The notes under the pieces were generated by a model. That model had not been told where the DNA came from and searched no databases. It was given only the letters and a program-made list of their open reading frames with translations. Source: Planctomycetota bacterium (GTDB lineage: Bacteria; Planctomycetota; Planctomycetia; Pirellulales; UBA1268). Taken from it: a stretch of DNA of 64,000 nt. Both the position numbers and the translations under genes were made by a program. The DNA lies in NCBI GenBank assembly GCA_003669585.1, contig QWOQ01000008.1:1-64000 (forward strand). The letters run 5' to 3'. This document shows, in pieces, positions 36,102 to 45,117 of this stretch (the first letter of the stretch is position 1; every line of letters starts with the position of its first letter).

Positions 36102-37436
36102 ATGCGCACACCTGCCCGTTTTGTTTCTTCCGTTACGCGGCGACATTTTGTGGCGGCCTCGGCTGCCACGATTGGAGCACCGTGGTTTGTTCCGCGTCAT
36201 GTGCTCGGAGGAAACGGTCAAGTCGGTCCTCATGACAAAATCAACGTTGGATTGATCGGTATTGGAAAGATGATGCACGACTCTCATCTGCCGCATCTCG
36301 TCAAAATGCCCGAAGTCAAAGTGGTGGCGGTGTGCGATGTCGACACAACCCGTCGCGAGTCGGGGAAAAAACGAGTCGATGAGACCTATGAAAATACCGA
36401 CTGCGCAATGTACGACGATTATCGGGAACTTCTCAAACGAGACGGCCTCGATGCCATCCTCTGTGCAACGCCCGATCACTGGCACGCCATGGTGATTCTT
36501 GACGCCTGCTCTGCAGGCAAAGATATCTACTGCGAAAAACCGCTAACGAATAATCTCATGGAAGCCAAGCAGGTCATGGATGCGGTCAAAAAGTCAAAAA
36601 TCATTTTTCAGACCGGCAGCCAGCAGCGCAGCGATAACGAGTTTCGACTGGCCTGCGAACTCGTTCGCAACGGACACATTGGAAAAGTCACTCGAATCAA
36701 TGTTGGCGTTGGAGGTCCTCCGAAGCCATGCAATCTTCCTGGCGAGGAGATGGAGCCGGGGCTCGATTGGGAGCGTTGGATGGGAGCTGCTCCGATGCGT
36801 CCTTACAGTTCGGTACTCAGTCCGCGGGGCATTCACAACCACTTTCCGTCATGGCGAAATTTTTCGGAATACGGTGGCGGCGGAATGACTGACTGGGGCG
36901 CTCACCACTTCGATATTGCCCAGTGGGGCATGGATATGGACGGCTCGGGACCAATCGAAATCATTCCCGCAAAGCCGGGCGAATCCAGCGGCATCAAATA
37001 CCTCTACGCCAATGGCATCGAAGTGACCCACGGTGGCGAGGGAGGCGTGACATTCTTTGGCAGCAGTGGCGAGATTTTTGTCAATCGCGGAAAACTCACA
37101 AGCACTCCGGAAGGAATTATTCAGACGCCTATCACGGACAGTGAAATTCATCTCTATAAGTCTCCGTCCGGCGGTCACTCTGGCCATCGTCAGGACTGGG
37201 TGAACTGCATGAAAAGTCGCAAGCAACCCAACTGCCCAATTGAAATTGGGGCACGAACTGTGGCGGTCTGCCATTTAGGGAACATCGCGTATGCCCACTC
37301 CGAGGAACTCGCTGGAAAGAGCCTGCGTTGGGATCCAATGCTCTGGAAGTTCGTTGGCAACGACGCGGCAAACGCTTGGCAGGACTATCCCTATCAACGC
37401 CGTCAAGGCTACCAACTGCCGATCGCGCGGGTCTAA
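36102..37436 (+). CDS. Tat-exported Gfo/Idh/MocA oxidoreductase (second copy)
   Basis: 444 residues from ATG 36102, with TGGAG upstream. The twin-arginine leader is VTRRHFVAASAATIGAPWFVP. The Rossmann segment is NVGLIGIGKMMHDSHL, followed by [25 protein letters not shown] and YCEKPLTNNLMEAKQV with the catalytic-domain lysine. The C-terminal part has GGGGMTDWGAHHFDIAQW, typical of the subgroup that works on sugars in the periplasm. It is not a recent duplicate of the protein at 32965-34329; only the motifs are shared. The LRR gene starts 4 bp after its stop, so the two are co-translated. Confidence 0.9.
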   Translation: MRTPARFVSSVTRRHFVAASAATIGAPWFVPRHVLGGNGQVGPHDKINVGLIGIGKMMHDSHLPHLVKMPEVKVVAVCDVDTTRRESGKKRVDETYENTDCAMYDDYRELLKRDGLDAILCATPDHWHAMVILDACSAGKDIYCEKPLTNNLMEAKQVMDAVKKSKIIFQTGSQQRSDNEFRLACELVRNGHIGKVTRINVGVGGPPKPCNLPGEEMEPGLDWERWMGAAPMRPYSSVLSPRGIHNHFPSWRNFSEYGGGGMTDWGAHHFDIAQWGMDMDGSGPIEIIPAKPGESSGIKYLYANGIEVTHGGEGGVTFFGSSGEIFVNRGKLTSTPEGIIQTPITDSEIHLYKSPSGGHSGHRQDWVNCMKSRKQPNCPIEIGARTVAVCHLGNIAYAHSEELAGKSLRWDPMLWKFVGNDAANAWQDYPYQRRQGYQLPIARV

Positions 37437-37440
37437 CGTC

Positions 37441-38592
37441 ATGCTCATGTGTTGTGTGCGACAGATATTGTTCTCGATGGTTGTTGTCTGTGGGACTTTT
37501 CTTTTCGTTCCACACAGTTCCTCTGCGCAGACGAATTCTGCGCAATCCGTGCCAGTCGCGGCGGCTCTCAAAAAAGCGGCCGAACTTGGGATCGTTGTCG
37601 GAATAGACAAACAAGGCAACGTGGTGTCCATCGATACTGCGAGCAACCGTAGTTGGGTCGATGATCAACAGATGCTTCAGATTCTTGTTTTTCCGACGCT
37701 CACATCACTGACCCTCGAAGGCCCAAGTATCACCGACAAACTCGCTGCGACGATTGCTCGGTGCACTCATCTCACCTCTCTTGCGATGCGTAATACACTC
37801 ATCGGGGATGATGGAATTAAGCGTTTTTCAGTCCTCAAATCGCTCAAGGCAATCGATCTGCGCGTCTCGCCATTGGTCACCGATCGATCGACCGAGACTC
37901 TTGCTGCGATGCCTCAGCTGCGTGCTGTACGGCTCAACTCATGTAACGTCACCGATGTCGGCGTACAAAAACTGGCTTCTCTTCCTGATTTGAGAGAACT
38001 CGATGTGCGAGGTTGTCGAGGCGTCACGTCAGTAGGAATCGGGATGCTGAACGGTCACAAAACCTTAAAAACTTTAAAAATAGGTGGGCCTGCCGTCGAT
38101 GATGCCATGCTTGCTATCGTCGGCCGTATGAAAACCATTTCGACTCTGTCGCTCGACAACTGCGCCATGACTGATGCCGGCATTGCCAAACTCACCACGA
38201 TTCCGCTGACTGATCTCACAATCTTTCAGAACGTCAAAGTCTCCGATGAAGGACTGGCCGTATTGTCTCATTTTCATGGACTGACAAGCCTGACTCTTCG
38301 TGATGTATCGCTCACGGGCACGTGCCTTCACAATCTTCAACATCCTGAAAAGATCAAGTCGCTTAATCTTGCGCAGTCGAGGTTGACTGATAGCACGATC
38401 AGCCTTTTAAAAATTTTTACAGGCGTTGAAAATCTTAACCTCAGCGAAACAAAGATTTCAGATGCGGCAATCGATGTTCTGGTACAGCTGACATCTCTCA
38501 AGGAACTTGTTCTCTCGCAGACAGGCATCTCACAGGAAGGCGCCACCCGGATTCGCAAGGCACTTCCTGAGTGTATGGTTGAACTCAATTAA
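37441..38592 (+). CDS. Exported leucine-rich repeat protein
   Basis: 383 residues from ATG 37441, 4 bp after the Gfo/Idh stop. The track start at 37291 lies inside the previous gene. A signal peptide (QILFSMVVVCGTFLFVPHSSSAQ) is followed by about eleven leucine-rich repeats of 23-25 residues of the AMN1/cysteine-containing type, for example LTSLTLEGPSITDKLAATI, LRAVRLNSCNVTDVGVQKL and VENLNLSETKISDAAIDVL. The ending GATRIRKALPECMVELN is typical of planctomycete LRR proteins. The role is probably protein binding in the periplasm or at the surface. The partner is unknown. Confidence 0.88.
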   Translation: MLMCCVRQILFSMVVVCGTFLFVPHSSSAQTNSAQSVPVAAALKKAAELGIVVGIDKQGNVVSIDTASNRSWVDDQQMLQILVFPTLTSLTLEGPSITDKLAATIARCTHLTSLAMRNTLIGDDGIKRFSVLKSLKAIDLRVSPLVTDRSTETLAAMPQLRAVRLNSCNVTDVGVQKLASLPDLRELDVRGCRGVTSVGIGMLNGHKTLKTLKIGGPAVDDAMLAIVGRMKTISTLSLDNCAMTDAGIAKLTTIPLTDLTIFQNVKVSDEGLAVLSHFHGLTSLTLRDVSLTGTCLHNLQHPEKIKSLNLAQSRLTDSTISLLKIFTGVENLNLSETKISDAAIDVLVQLTSLKELVLSQTGISQEGATRIRKALPECMVELN

Positions 38593-38684
38593 CAGAGACT
38601 CGGTGCGATCAAGATGATGTCGCATGTGCAAAACAACTATGGAGTGCCGCTGCACTCCGTCTCATTGTGTAAGGATTCTTTTGA

Positions 38685-39488
38685 ATGACACTCCAAGCGT
38701 ATTTACACGGTTATTCACCCCAAGAGCAGTTGCGACTCGTTGAACAGGCCGAATACTGGAAAGAGACGATTCTTTCCGATCTTCCGTATAAACCGGGTGA
38801 ATCGTTACTCGATGTTGGTTGTGGCGTGGGCGCAGTGCTTGGCGTGATTGCCGCAGCGCATCCAACTCTTTCGCTCGCCGGCATCGATCTGGAGCCCCGG
38901 CAAATTATTGCCGCCCAGAAACATCTCGGCTCTCTCGGAGTTGTTCGTCCAGATTTGCGAACCGGTGACGCTTCTGCTCTTCCTTGGGCGGATCATTCGT
39001 TCGACCATGCTTACATGATGTGGTTCATCGAGCATGTTCGAAAACCGCTTGAGATCTTGCGGGAGGTTCGCCGGGTGCTGAAGCCTGGCGGCACGATCAC
39101 GATGAATGAAACCGAATATTCGGCATATCACGTACTTCCGAAAAGCGACGACTGGGATCATCTCGAACAGGCGATGCATCTGCATTTTGACTCACACGGC
39201 AATGCAAATGCCGGTCTGCAACTCGGCACTCTGTTGGTCAAAGCTGGTTTCTCGAGAATCACCAATAGTCTGAGCGGATGCCATTTCTTCTCCACTCCAG
39301 AATGCGATGCACTGCAGGCACATACCTCCTACACGGCGGATTATCTTGAACCGGCAATTCCAGAATTCGTCCGATTAGGATTTGATTCAGAACGTCTTCA
39401 ACGTGGTGTCAAACACCTTCGAACGCTCCACACTTCTCCAGATGGCTCGTTCACCCAAATGGTCTATCGTGCTCGGGCGTATGCCTGA
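38685..39488 (+). CDS. Class I SAM-dependent methyltransferase
   Basis: 267 residues, with TAAGGA upstream of ATG 38685. The SAM-binding motif I is LLDVGCGVGAVLG, motif II is SLAGIDLEPRQI, DASALPWADHSFDHAYMMW is motif III/IV-like, and VLKPGGTITMNE is the post-motif strand. This is the Methyltransf_11/UbiE-like group. No signal peptide is present, so it is cytoplasmic. The substrate is not predictable and neighbours give no clear guide. It is convergent with the sulfatase gene. Confidence 0.85.
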   Translation: MTLQAYLHGYSPQEQLRLVEQAEYWKETILSDLPYKPGESLLDVGCGVGAVLGVIAAAHPTLSLAGIDLEPRQIIAAQKHLGSLGVVRPDLRTGDASALPWADHSFDHAYMMWFIEHVRKPLEILREVRRVLKPGGTITMNETEYSAYHVLPKSDDWDHLEQAMHLHFDSHGNANAGLQLGTLLVKAGFSRITNSLSGCHFFSTPECDALQAHTSYTADYLEPAIPEFVRLGFDSERLQRGVKHLRTLHTSPDGSFTQMVYRARAYA

Positions 39489-39614
39489 AAGCCATCGATG
39501 GCGATTGATCGATCTGCGCGTCGCTGCACACTGATGAGATTGCAAACTTTTTCGGTTGCGAACGTGCATGAGAGCACACTGGCCCTGACTTCAATTGATC
39601 CCCTATGAACACGA

Positions 39615-41471
39615 TCACTTTCGTAGAACCAGATCGATCTGCTGAAGATCCATCACGCTTTTTCCAGGAATATCCGTAGCTCGCACTTGAAGGAGTCTGC
39701 GTCCTTTTTCCAAACGAATGGTTCCAAATATCAACGGTCTAAAATCCTTCATATAGGATTCTCCTTTTCGCAACACTCGGTCTTGATCGGTCACAAGCGA
39801 TGGATCCCATCCTGGTTCGACAGTTCCACTTTGAGAGTGTCCACTCGAAACAACTTCGATCGTTGCTCCGGCATCAGCATGAGACACCGTGTACCAAAGA
39901 GTCAGATCGTAATCGCCCGTTTCTTGGACCGAGATATCCCATGAAATTGTGTCGTCCACGCTCGTCCAGTGCGTGTAATAGGAACAGTTTGGCGCAGGAG
40001 CACTCCGCTTAATACCGCCTTTTGCAATGCCATCCCGGGCTGGCAAAGGCGTCCACGGAAATTCACGATAGCCGACGGCGAAAGGTCGATTCTCTTCTTC
40101 CGATGCAATGCTGAGCACATCCTGCACCCACTCTTCTCGCAGCAGAGTCAATCGAGATGTAATCAAAGGCTCTTCGGTTGTGAGGACTTTTGCCTGAGAG
40201 GGATCTTTCTCGAGATGAAAAAGATCGCCTGCGGAATCGAGCATCCACGGTCCTTGTCGTACGGCCGTTTTTCCTCCAAACGAAGAAAAGATCGGACGAT
40301 CGTGAAGAACTTTTTTCGAACCGACGGCATCCGACTGTCGCTGACTCTTTTGTGTGCAATGAGCTGAAAGATCGATTCCATCCAGAGGCTGATCACGCTT
40401 GATCGGCACTCCGGCAAGTCCAGCAAGTGTCGGTAGAAGATCGATGGCAGCAGTCGGCTCCCGCACAATCGTGAGAGGAGCGATTTGGTCTGGCCAACAG
40501 ATTCCACAGACTGAACGCACTCCGCCTTCATCGGTCGATCCTTTGATACCCTTCATCTGTCCGCACCAGCGATTGCCGTTGGGACCGTTGTCGGAGAGAT
40601 AGACGATGATCGTATTTTTGAGAATGCCGTGTGAACGCAACGCGTCCAGTACTCTCGCAACGTTCGCGTCAAGATTTTCCACCATCGCCAGTGCCGCGCG
40701 GGTGTGCTGAATATCTTCCTTGTCGCCGCGGCCGGTGAGAGCGATTGTGCGATCACGAAAAAGTTCCCAATGAGCGTCAGGAACGCTCATTGGTGAATGA
40801 GGCGTGTTGAACGATACATGAGCAAGAAATAGAGAATCACCGCGCATTTCGGTTGATATAAAGTCGATCAAATGATCCGTGATGTCGTCAGCGATGTAGC
40901 CCTTGCCTCGAACTCGTACGCCATTGTCTTCCATCGGAGCGTTAAAATACTCTCCCCAATGACCAGACGTGAATCCATAAAATCGATCAAATCCACGGGC
41001 CAAGGGGTGATAGGGCCACTGCGAACCGTTGTGCCACTTTCCAAAGTACGCGGTATCGTAGCCAGCGGCGCGAAAGTCATCTGCAATTGTAGTCAGCGAT
41101 GGGTCAAGCCGCTCCTCTCCTTTCGTGACTCCTCGCACGCCGCCTCGTGGATGCCAGTAGCCGGTCAGAATTTCTGCTCGTGTTGGCGAGCAGACGGGCT
41201 GCACATAAAAACGATCGAGGCTTGCGCCGTTGCGCAGAAGCGAATCGATAGCAGGCGTTAAAAGATTCTTGTTTCCAGTTTGAGAATAGTCTCCCCAACC
41301 TGCGTCGTCGGCCAGAATGATAATCACATTGGGGCGCAGAACCTCATTGGCAAGCGTGGTTGAAATACCGATTGCATACCAAGCCATGGCCACAGCGAAC
41401 GTCGACACTGCAGAGACAAATACTCCCATCGATTCGGTGTGCCACCGCAGACTTCTGTTGTTGAATCGCAT
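39615..41471 (-). CDS. Exported sulfatase (formylglycine type)
   Basis: 618 residues if started at ATG 41471, where TAAGG lies 6-7 bases upstream. ATG 41477 abuts the ribosome site. A membrane-spanning signal segment (MGVFVSAVSTFAVAMAWYAIG) is followed by RPNVIIILADDAGWGDY with the metal-binding Asp pair. The formylglycine signature is CSPTRAEILTG (Cys at about 94), so maturation by a formylglycine-generating enzyme encoded elsewhere is needed. Further active-site blocks are AYFGKWHNGS, HVSFNTPHSPM and YLSDNGPNG. The C-terminal ~140 residues (from about 478, including GDYDLTLWYTVSHADAGATIEV) form a beta-rich, carbohydrate-binding-like domain. Sulfated polysaccharide degradation is the likely role. 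Confidence 0.93.
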   Translation of the reverse strand: MRFNNRSLRWHTESMGVFVSAVSTFAVAMAWYAIGISTTLANEVLRPNVIIILADDAGWGDYSQTGNKNLLTPAIDSLLRNGASLDRFYVQPVCSPTRAEILTGYWHPRGGVRGVTKGEERLDPSLTTIADDFRAAGYDTAYFGKWHNGSQWPYHPLARGFDRFYGFTSGHWGEYFNAPMEDNGVRVRGKGYIADDITDHLIDFISTEMRGDSLFLAHVSFNTPHSPMSVPDAHWELFRDRTIALTGRGDKEDIQHTRAALAMVENLDANVARVLDALRSHGILKNTIIVYLSDNGPNGNRWCGQMKGIKGSTDEGGVRSVCGICWPDQIAPLTIVREPTAAIDLLPTLAGLAGVPIKRDQPLDGIDLSAHCTQKSQRQSDAVGSKKVLHDRPIFSSFGGKTAVRQGPWMLDSAGDLFHLEKDPSQAKVLTTEEPLITSRLTLLREEWVQDVLSIASEEENRPFAVGYREFPWTPLPARDGIAKGGIKRSAPAPNCSYYTHWTSVDDTISWDISVQETGDYDLTLWYTVSHADAGATIEVVSSGHSQSGTVEPGWDPSLVTDQDRVLRKGESYMKDFRPLIFGTIRLEKGRRLLQVRATDIPGKSVMDLQQIDLVLRK

Positions 41472-41496
41472 TCCCATTCCTTACACATCGTGTAAA

Positions 41497-42357
41497 TCAG
41501 TCGAATACAATCGTGCGTCGACCATCAAGAAAAACGCGGTTTTCAAGCACCATTCTCACTGCGCGGGCGAGCACAAGTTTTTCCACGTCTCGCCCTGCCT
41601 GCGCCATGCGTTCGGGCGTGTACGTGTGATCGATAGCGATCACATCCTGAGCGATGATCGGGCCGGCATCGAGTTCGGCCGTCACAAAGTGGGCTGTTGC
41701 ACCAATCACTTTCACACCGCGATGGTGGGCTTGTCGGTAGGGATGAGCGCCTGCGAACGCCGGCAAGAATGAATGGTGAATGTTTACGATTGTATTGGGC
41801 AGTCTCGCAATAAAAGTTTCTGAGAGCACTCGCATGTAACGCGCAAGAACGACATAGTCGGGGCAAATGCGTTCGATGACATCCAAGAGCAATGTTTCGT
41901 GTTCTTCCCGCGAAATGCCTTCGTGTGAAACGTAGTAAAAAGGCACCTCAAATCGCTCAACGAGTTCTCTGAGACAGTCGTGATTACTGACGACTGCCTC
42001 GATCTGTCCAGGCAAGTCACCGCAGGCGCTTTGCAGCAGGAGTTCCCCTAAACAGTGCGGCTCACGCGTGGCCAAAACAACCAGCGGACGCGGACCACTT
42101 CTGGCGACTCTCACTCGAGCCGATGCAGACAGAACTGACCGAAGTTCCTCCTCCAATCCCTCTGAAGCTTCCGTTCCTGAGATCTCCGCTCTCAGGAAAA
42201 AATGCCCCGACTGGGCATCGACAAATTCATGATTGGTCTCGACATTCATTTTTCGAGACAAAAGAACGCCTGTGATTCGATGTACGAGGCCTACTTCGTC
42301 GGGACAATCGACAAGGATTGTCTCCCTCATTTTCGGCATGTCGAGTGAGACGTTCAT
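41497..42357 (-). CDS. purU: Formyltetrahydrofolate deformylase PurU
   Basis: 286 residues from ATG 42357. GTG 42369 in frame is an alternative. It hydrolyses 10-formyltetrahydrofolate to formate and tetrahydrofolate and so balances one-carbon pools. An N-terminal ACT domain (ILVDCPDEVGLVHRITGVLLSRKMNVE) precedes the formyltransferase-fold domain with RPLVVLATREPHCLGELL, VNIHHSFLPAFAGAHPYRQAHHRGVKVIGATAHFV and LDAGPIIAQDVIAIDH. The active-site Asn/His/Asp set is visible in NIHHSFLP and the AELDAGPI loop. Its downstream neighbour on the same strand is the sulfatase, 25 bp away, which is close but functionally unrelated. Confidence 0.93.
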   Translation of the reverse strand: MNVSLDMPKMRETILVDCPDEVGLVHRITGVLLSRKMNVETNHEFVDAQSGHFFLRAEISGTEASEGLEEELRSVLSASARVRVARSGPRPLVVLATREPHCLGELLLQSACGDLPGQIEAVVSNHDCLRELVERFEVPFYYVSHEGISREEHETLLLDVIERICPDYVVLARYMRVLSETFIARLPNTIVNIHHSFLPAFAGAHPYRQAHHRGVKVIGATAHFVTAELDAGPIIAQDVIAIDHTYTPERMAQAGRDVEKLVLARAVRMVLENRVFLDGRRTIVFD

Positions 42358-42508
42358 GCTCTGTTGCACCTGTTTTACGCTTGAGAGGATTCACATGGTA
42401 CAGGATCGATTAAAAATCGACCGAAGAAAAACTTCATGTCATGAACAACCAAGCAAAATTGTAGCGACCGACATTTCGACAAACCGAAATGCGAACCAGA
42501 AACATATT

Positions 42509-44971
42509 TCAGACATTCGCGTTCCCAGATGACACGGGTACGGGCTTCCATGCCAGCACAACCTCTTCCACCACGACATCCATTTTTCGAGGCGATATTT
42601 CGATCGCTTCAAGCGCCACTCGATCGGGACTCGAGTCGAGTCGTATCCGATCGAGTTCCTGGTACACATCAGCTTCAAGCACTGCTTTCTTTTCCTCCAT
42701 CACCGTAAGGCTTTCTTCTGCGTGAGCGACATCGGCCTGCTGCTTCGCAGCACGACCTGCCGATCGCATAGACGTCACCGCTCGGCCGATGCTCGATGAA
42801 CTTGCGAGTCTTCGTCCAAGCACTGCTGAAAGCACCGCTCCACCAATCGACGCGAAGGTCTGCAACGATTGATTTTGTGACTCAGCTTTTTCTTTTTCCA
42901 CTTTTTGTCTAGCACGCATAATTTTGTCGTCCATGGAGGACATCTTGGACGCATGCCGGAGTCGAACGTCATCGAGCGCACGATCGCGTGATTCCTTGAG
43001 ATATTGTGATATGCGAATTCGATAATCAATCTGCGACTCACCTGGACGAGACACTTCATCGATGACATTCGTCTTCCAAAGCGTGAGTCTGCTTGATCGC
43101 GCAAGGTATCCTTTAAGCGATACTGCAAGAGAGGAAAAGCCCTTTGGTCCGGTCAGCGTTCCGGCCAGCGAACCAAATGTTCCATTTCGCGGCGCAGAAT
43201 CGGTTTGCGGCGCCTCCATTGCCGGATTTGTATTTTCCCAAACACTTTCGTCGATCGCACTCGTACCAGGAATGAGCGTGAAAACAACTCGATCGGTGTC
43301 GATTTTTGCGCTACTCTTTACGAATCGAACTCTTGCACGGCCTAGGATCATTGGCTCGTAGTACCAGATTTCATTCGTCGAAAGATCGCTCACCGGTGAG
43401 AGAAAGACTTCTTTGATTCCAGGCGGAAGGATTGGCCGTGGACCACCCTGTGTTGTCGATGGCGAGTCTCTTGGAACGATCTTGTGTTGTTGCACTGCTT
43501 CCGACATTTCAACGACAGATACTTCTGCTGTCGCTAGAGTCAATTTTTGAATTTCCTCACGCAAAAGCGGACCTCGTAAAAATGACATCGTCCACCGCGA
43601 TTGAAAAATTGTTTCCTTATCCTCGTACACACTGTGAAGCAAAAACGTCCGAGGCGAGAGCCCTGAGAGAAGCGAGTCCAGTCTGCTGCGATCGAATGAT
43701 TTCCCTGTCGATGCAGCGGCGCCTTCAAGGCCGTCGAGAACCCGGGCTTTGTCTTGCGCAGTTTGCAGGCGGCCAAGGAACCACGTGCCGGCGTTGGAGA
43801 GCCCCTTGTAATCGAGATCCACTGGATTCTGAGTAGCGAGCACCACGCCGAGACCGTAGGCGCGGGCCTGCTTGAGCAGTGTTAACAGTGGTGTCTTACT
43901 CGGCGGATTGGCGGTGGGTGGCAAATATCCAAAGACCTCATCCATGAGAAAGATCGCCTTTAGAGATGAGGTTCCGCCCTGTGTGCGCATCCATTTGATC
44001 GTCTGCCCCGCAAGAAGCGTGACAAATGCCATGCGATGCGCATCGGAAAGATGGGCAATTGAGACAATGCTCACTCTGGGTTTTCCCTGAGCAGTCCAGA
44101 GCAGTTTTCCAACATCAAGTGGCTCACCCTCGATCCATGCATCGAACCCCGGAGCTGCGGCAAGCGTGTTGAGACGGTTGGCGAGTGCAAATCGTTCGGT
44201 TGCCGGATAAAAATTTTCTATATCGAAATAGCCGACTCTCTCCATAGGCGGAGTTGCAATCGATCGCACCAGCGTTTCAAAATCGAGCTTGGGTCCCCCA
44301 TGTGGTTCGTTTTTCCAGAATGTATCGACGATTGTCGAAAGCAGAACATGTTCGCGACTCGTTCCCGGTTCAACATCGATTCCCGCCATTGCCAGAATGC
44401 CTGAGACGAGTGATCCGATTTGCTCTCTTTTTAATTCCGGGTCGTCACTCATCGCAGAAGAATCTGCGGCGAGATTCTGTAGGATTGCCAGTGGCCTACC
44501 TGCACGACTGCCCGGAGTGTAGATCGTCATATCTACCGAATCACGCAACTTTTTTATTCGCTCTAATGACTGACCGCTCGCTTCGAGTCCTTCTCGCCAC
44601 TGGTTTGCAGTGCGCTCAGCGAGTTCATCGATGGTGATGCCGGCACGAGCAGCAACGTCTTGCTCCAGCCAAGGCTTAAAGTCATCTGCGGCGAGATTGG
44701 GAAACGAAAGTAATACGTTGGCAAGATCCCCCTTTGGATCGATCACGAGCGTTGGAATCGCATCGATCGCTGCTTCTTCGATCAAATCGATGAGGAGTCC
44801 GGTCTTTCCACTTCCAGTCATACCAACACAAACCGCGTGCGTCGTGAACCGTTTGGAATCCATCAACAGCGGCACTGAGTCGGTCACTTCCGCTCCGGCT
44901 TCTACCGTGCGGCCAACGTAAAAAAGTCCAAGTCCTTCAATCGACTCGTCCGCTCTGCGTGGAGTTTTCAT
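42509..44971 (-). CDS. HerA/DUF87-type ATPase with coiled coil
   Basis: 820 residues from ATG 44971, with GAGAGGGACG upstream. The track start at 45013 adds 14 residues. Walker A is GMTGSGKTG (about 50-58), followed by TLVIDPKGDLANVLLSF. A Walker B-like IFLMDEVFGYLPP and the LKQARAYGLGVVLATQNPVDLDY sensor block complete an FtsK/HerA-type P-loop motor. The C-terminal ~250 residues include a charged coiled coil (MRARQKVEKEKAESQNQS and VAHAEESLTVMEEKKAVL) flanking a short hydrophobic Ala/Gly segment. HerA proteins usually pair with NurA nuclease or DNA-processing systems. No such partner is adjacent, so this may be a stand-alone ATPase of unknown function. Confidence 0.82.
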   Translation of the reverse strand: MKTPRRADESIEGLGLFYVGRTVEAGAEVTDSVPLLMDSKRFTTHAVCVGMTGSGKTGLLIDLIEEAAIDAIPTLVIDPKGDLANVLLSFPNLAADDFKPWLEQDVAARAGITIDELAERTANQWREGLEASGQSLERIKKLRDSVDMTIYTPGSRAGRPLAILQNLAADSSAMSDDPELKREQIGSLVSGILAMAGIDVEPGTSREHVLLSTIVDTFWKNEPHGGPKLDFETLVRSIATPPMERVGYFDIENFYPATERFALANRLNTLAAAPGFDAWIEGEPLDVGKLLWTAQGKPRVSIVSIAHLSDAHRMAFVTLLAGQTIKWMRTQGGTSSLKAIFLMDEVFGYLPPTANPPSKTPLLTLLKQARAYGLGVVLATQNPVDLDYKGLSNAGTWFLGRLQTAQDKARVLDGLEGAAASTGKSFDRSRLDSLLSGLSPRTFLLHSVYEDKETIFQSRWTMSFLRGPLLREEIQKLTLATAEVSVVEMSEAVQQHKIVPRDSPSTTQGGPRPILPPGIKEVFLSPVSDLSTNEIWYYEPMILGRARVRFVKSSAKIDTDRVVFTLIPGTSAIDESVWENTNPAMEAPQTDSAPRNGTFGSLAGTLTGPKGFSSLAVSLKGYLARSSRLTLWKTNVIDEVSRPGESQIDYRIRISQYLKESRDRALDDVRLRHASKMSSMDDKIMRARQKVEKEKAESQNQSLQTFASIGGAVLSAVLGRRLASSSSIGRAVTSMRSAGRAAKQQADVAHAEESLTVMEEKKAVLEADVYQELDRIRLDSSPDRVALEAIEISPRKMDVVVEEVVLAWKPVPVSSGNANV

Positions 44972-45117
44972 AACGTCCCTCTCATTGCGTCGCACCTCGT
45001 CTGGACATCTCACGATTTATTCGCAAGACAGACTCCTGCCAGAAGTCGTTGGAACGATCCGATCGTACTCGCTGGACGTTCTCCGTCATCGGACGTGAGA
45101 TTCTTTCCGAATAATTC

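Noticed and set aside
35811-36485. 224-residue antisense ORF across the ceramidase-like and Gfo/Idh genes
   Set aside because: It overlaps two confident genes and has no family features.
39491-39502. GCCATCGATGGC palindrome just after the methyltransferase stop
   Set aside because: A 12-bp palindrome with no loop and no T-run. It is short enough to be chance and is not a convincing terminator or operator.
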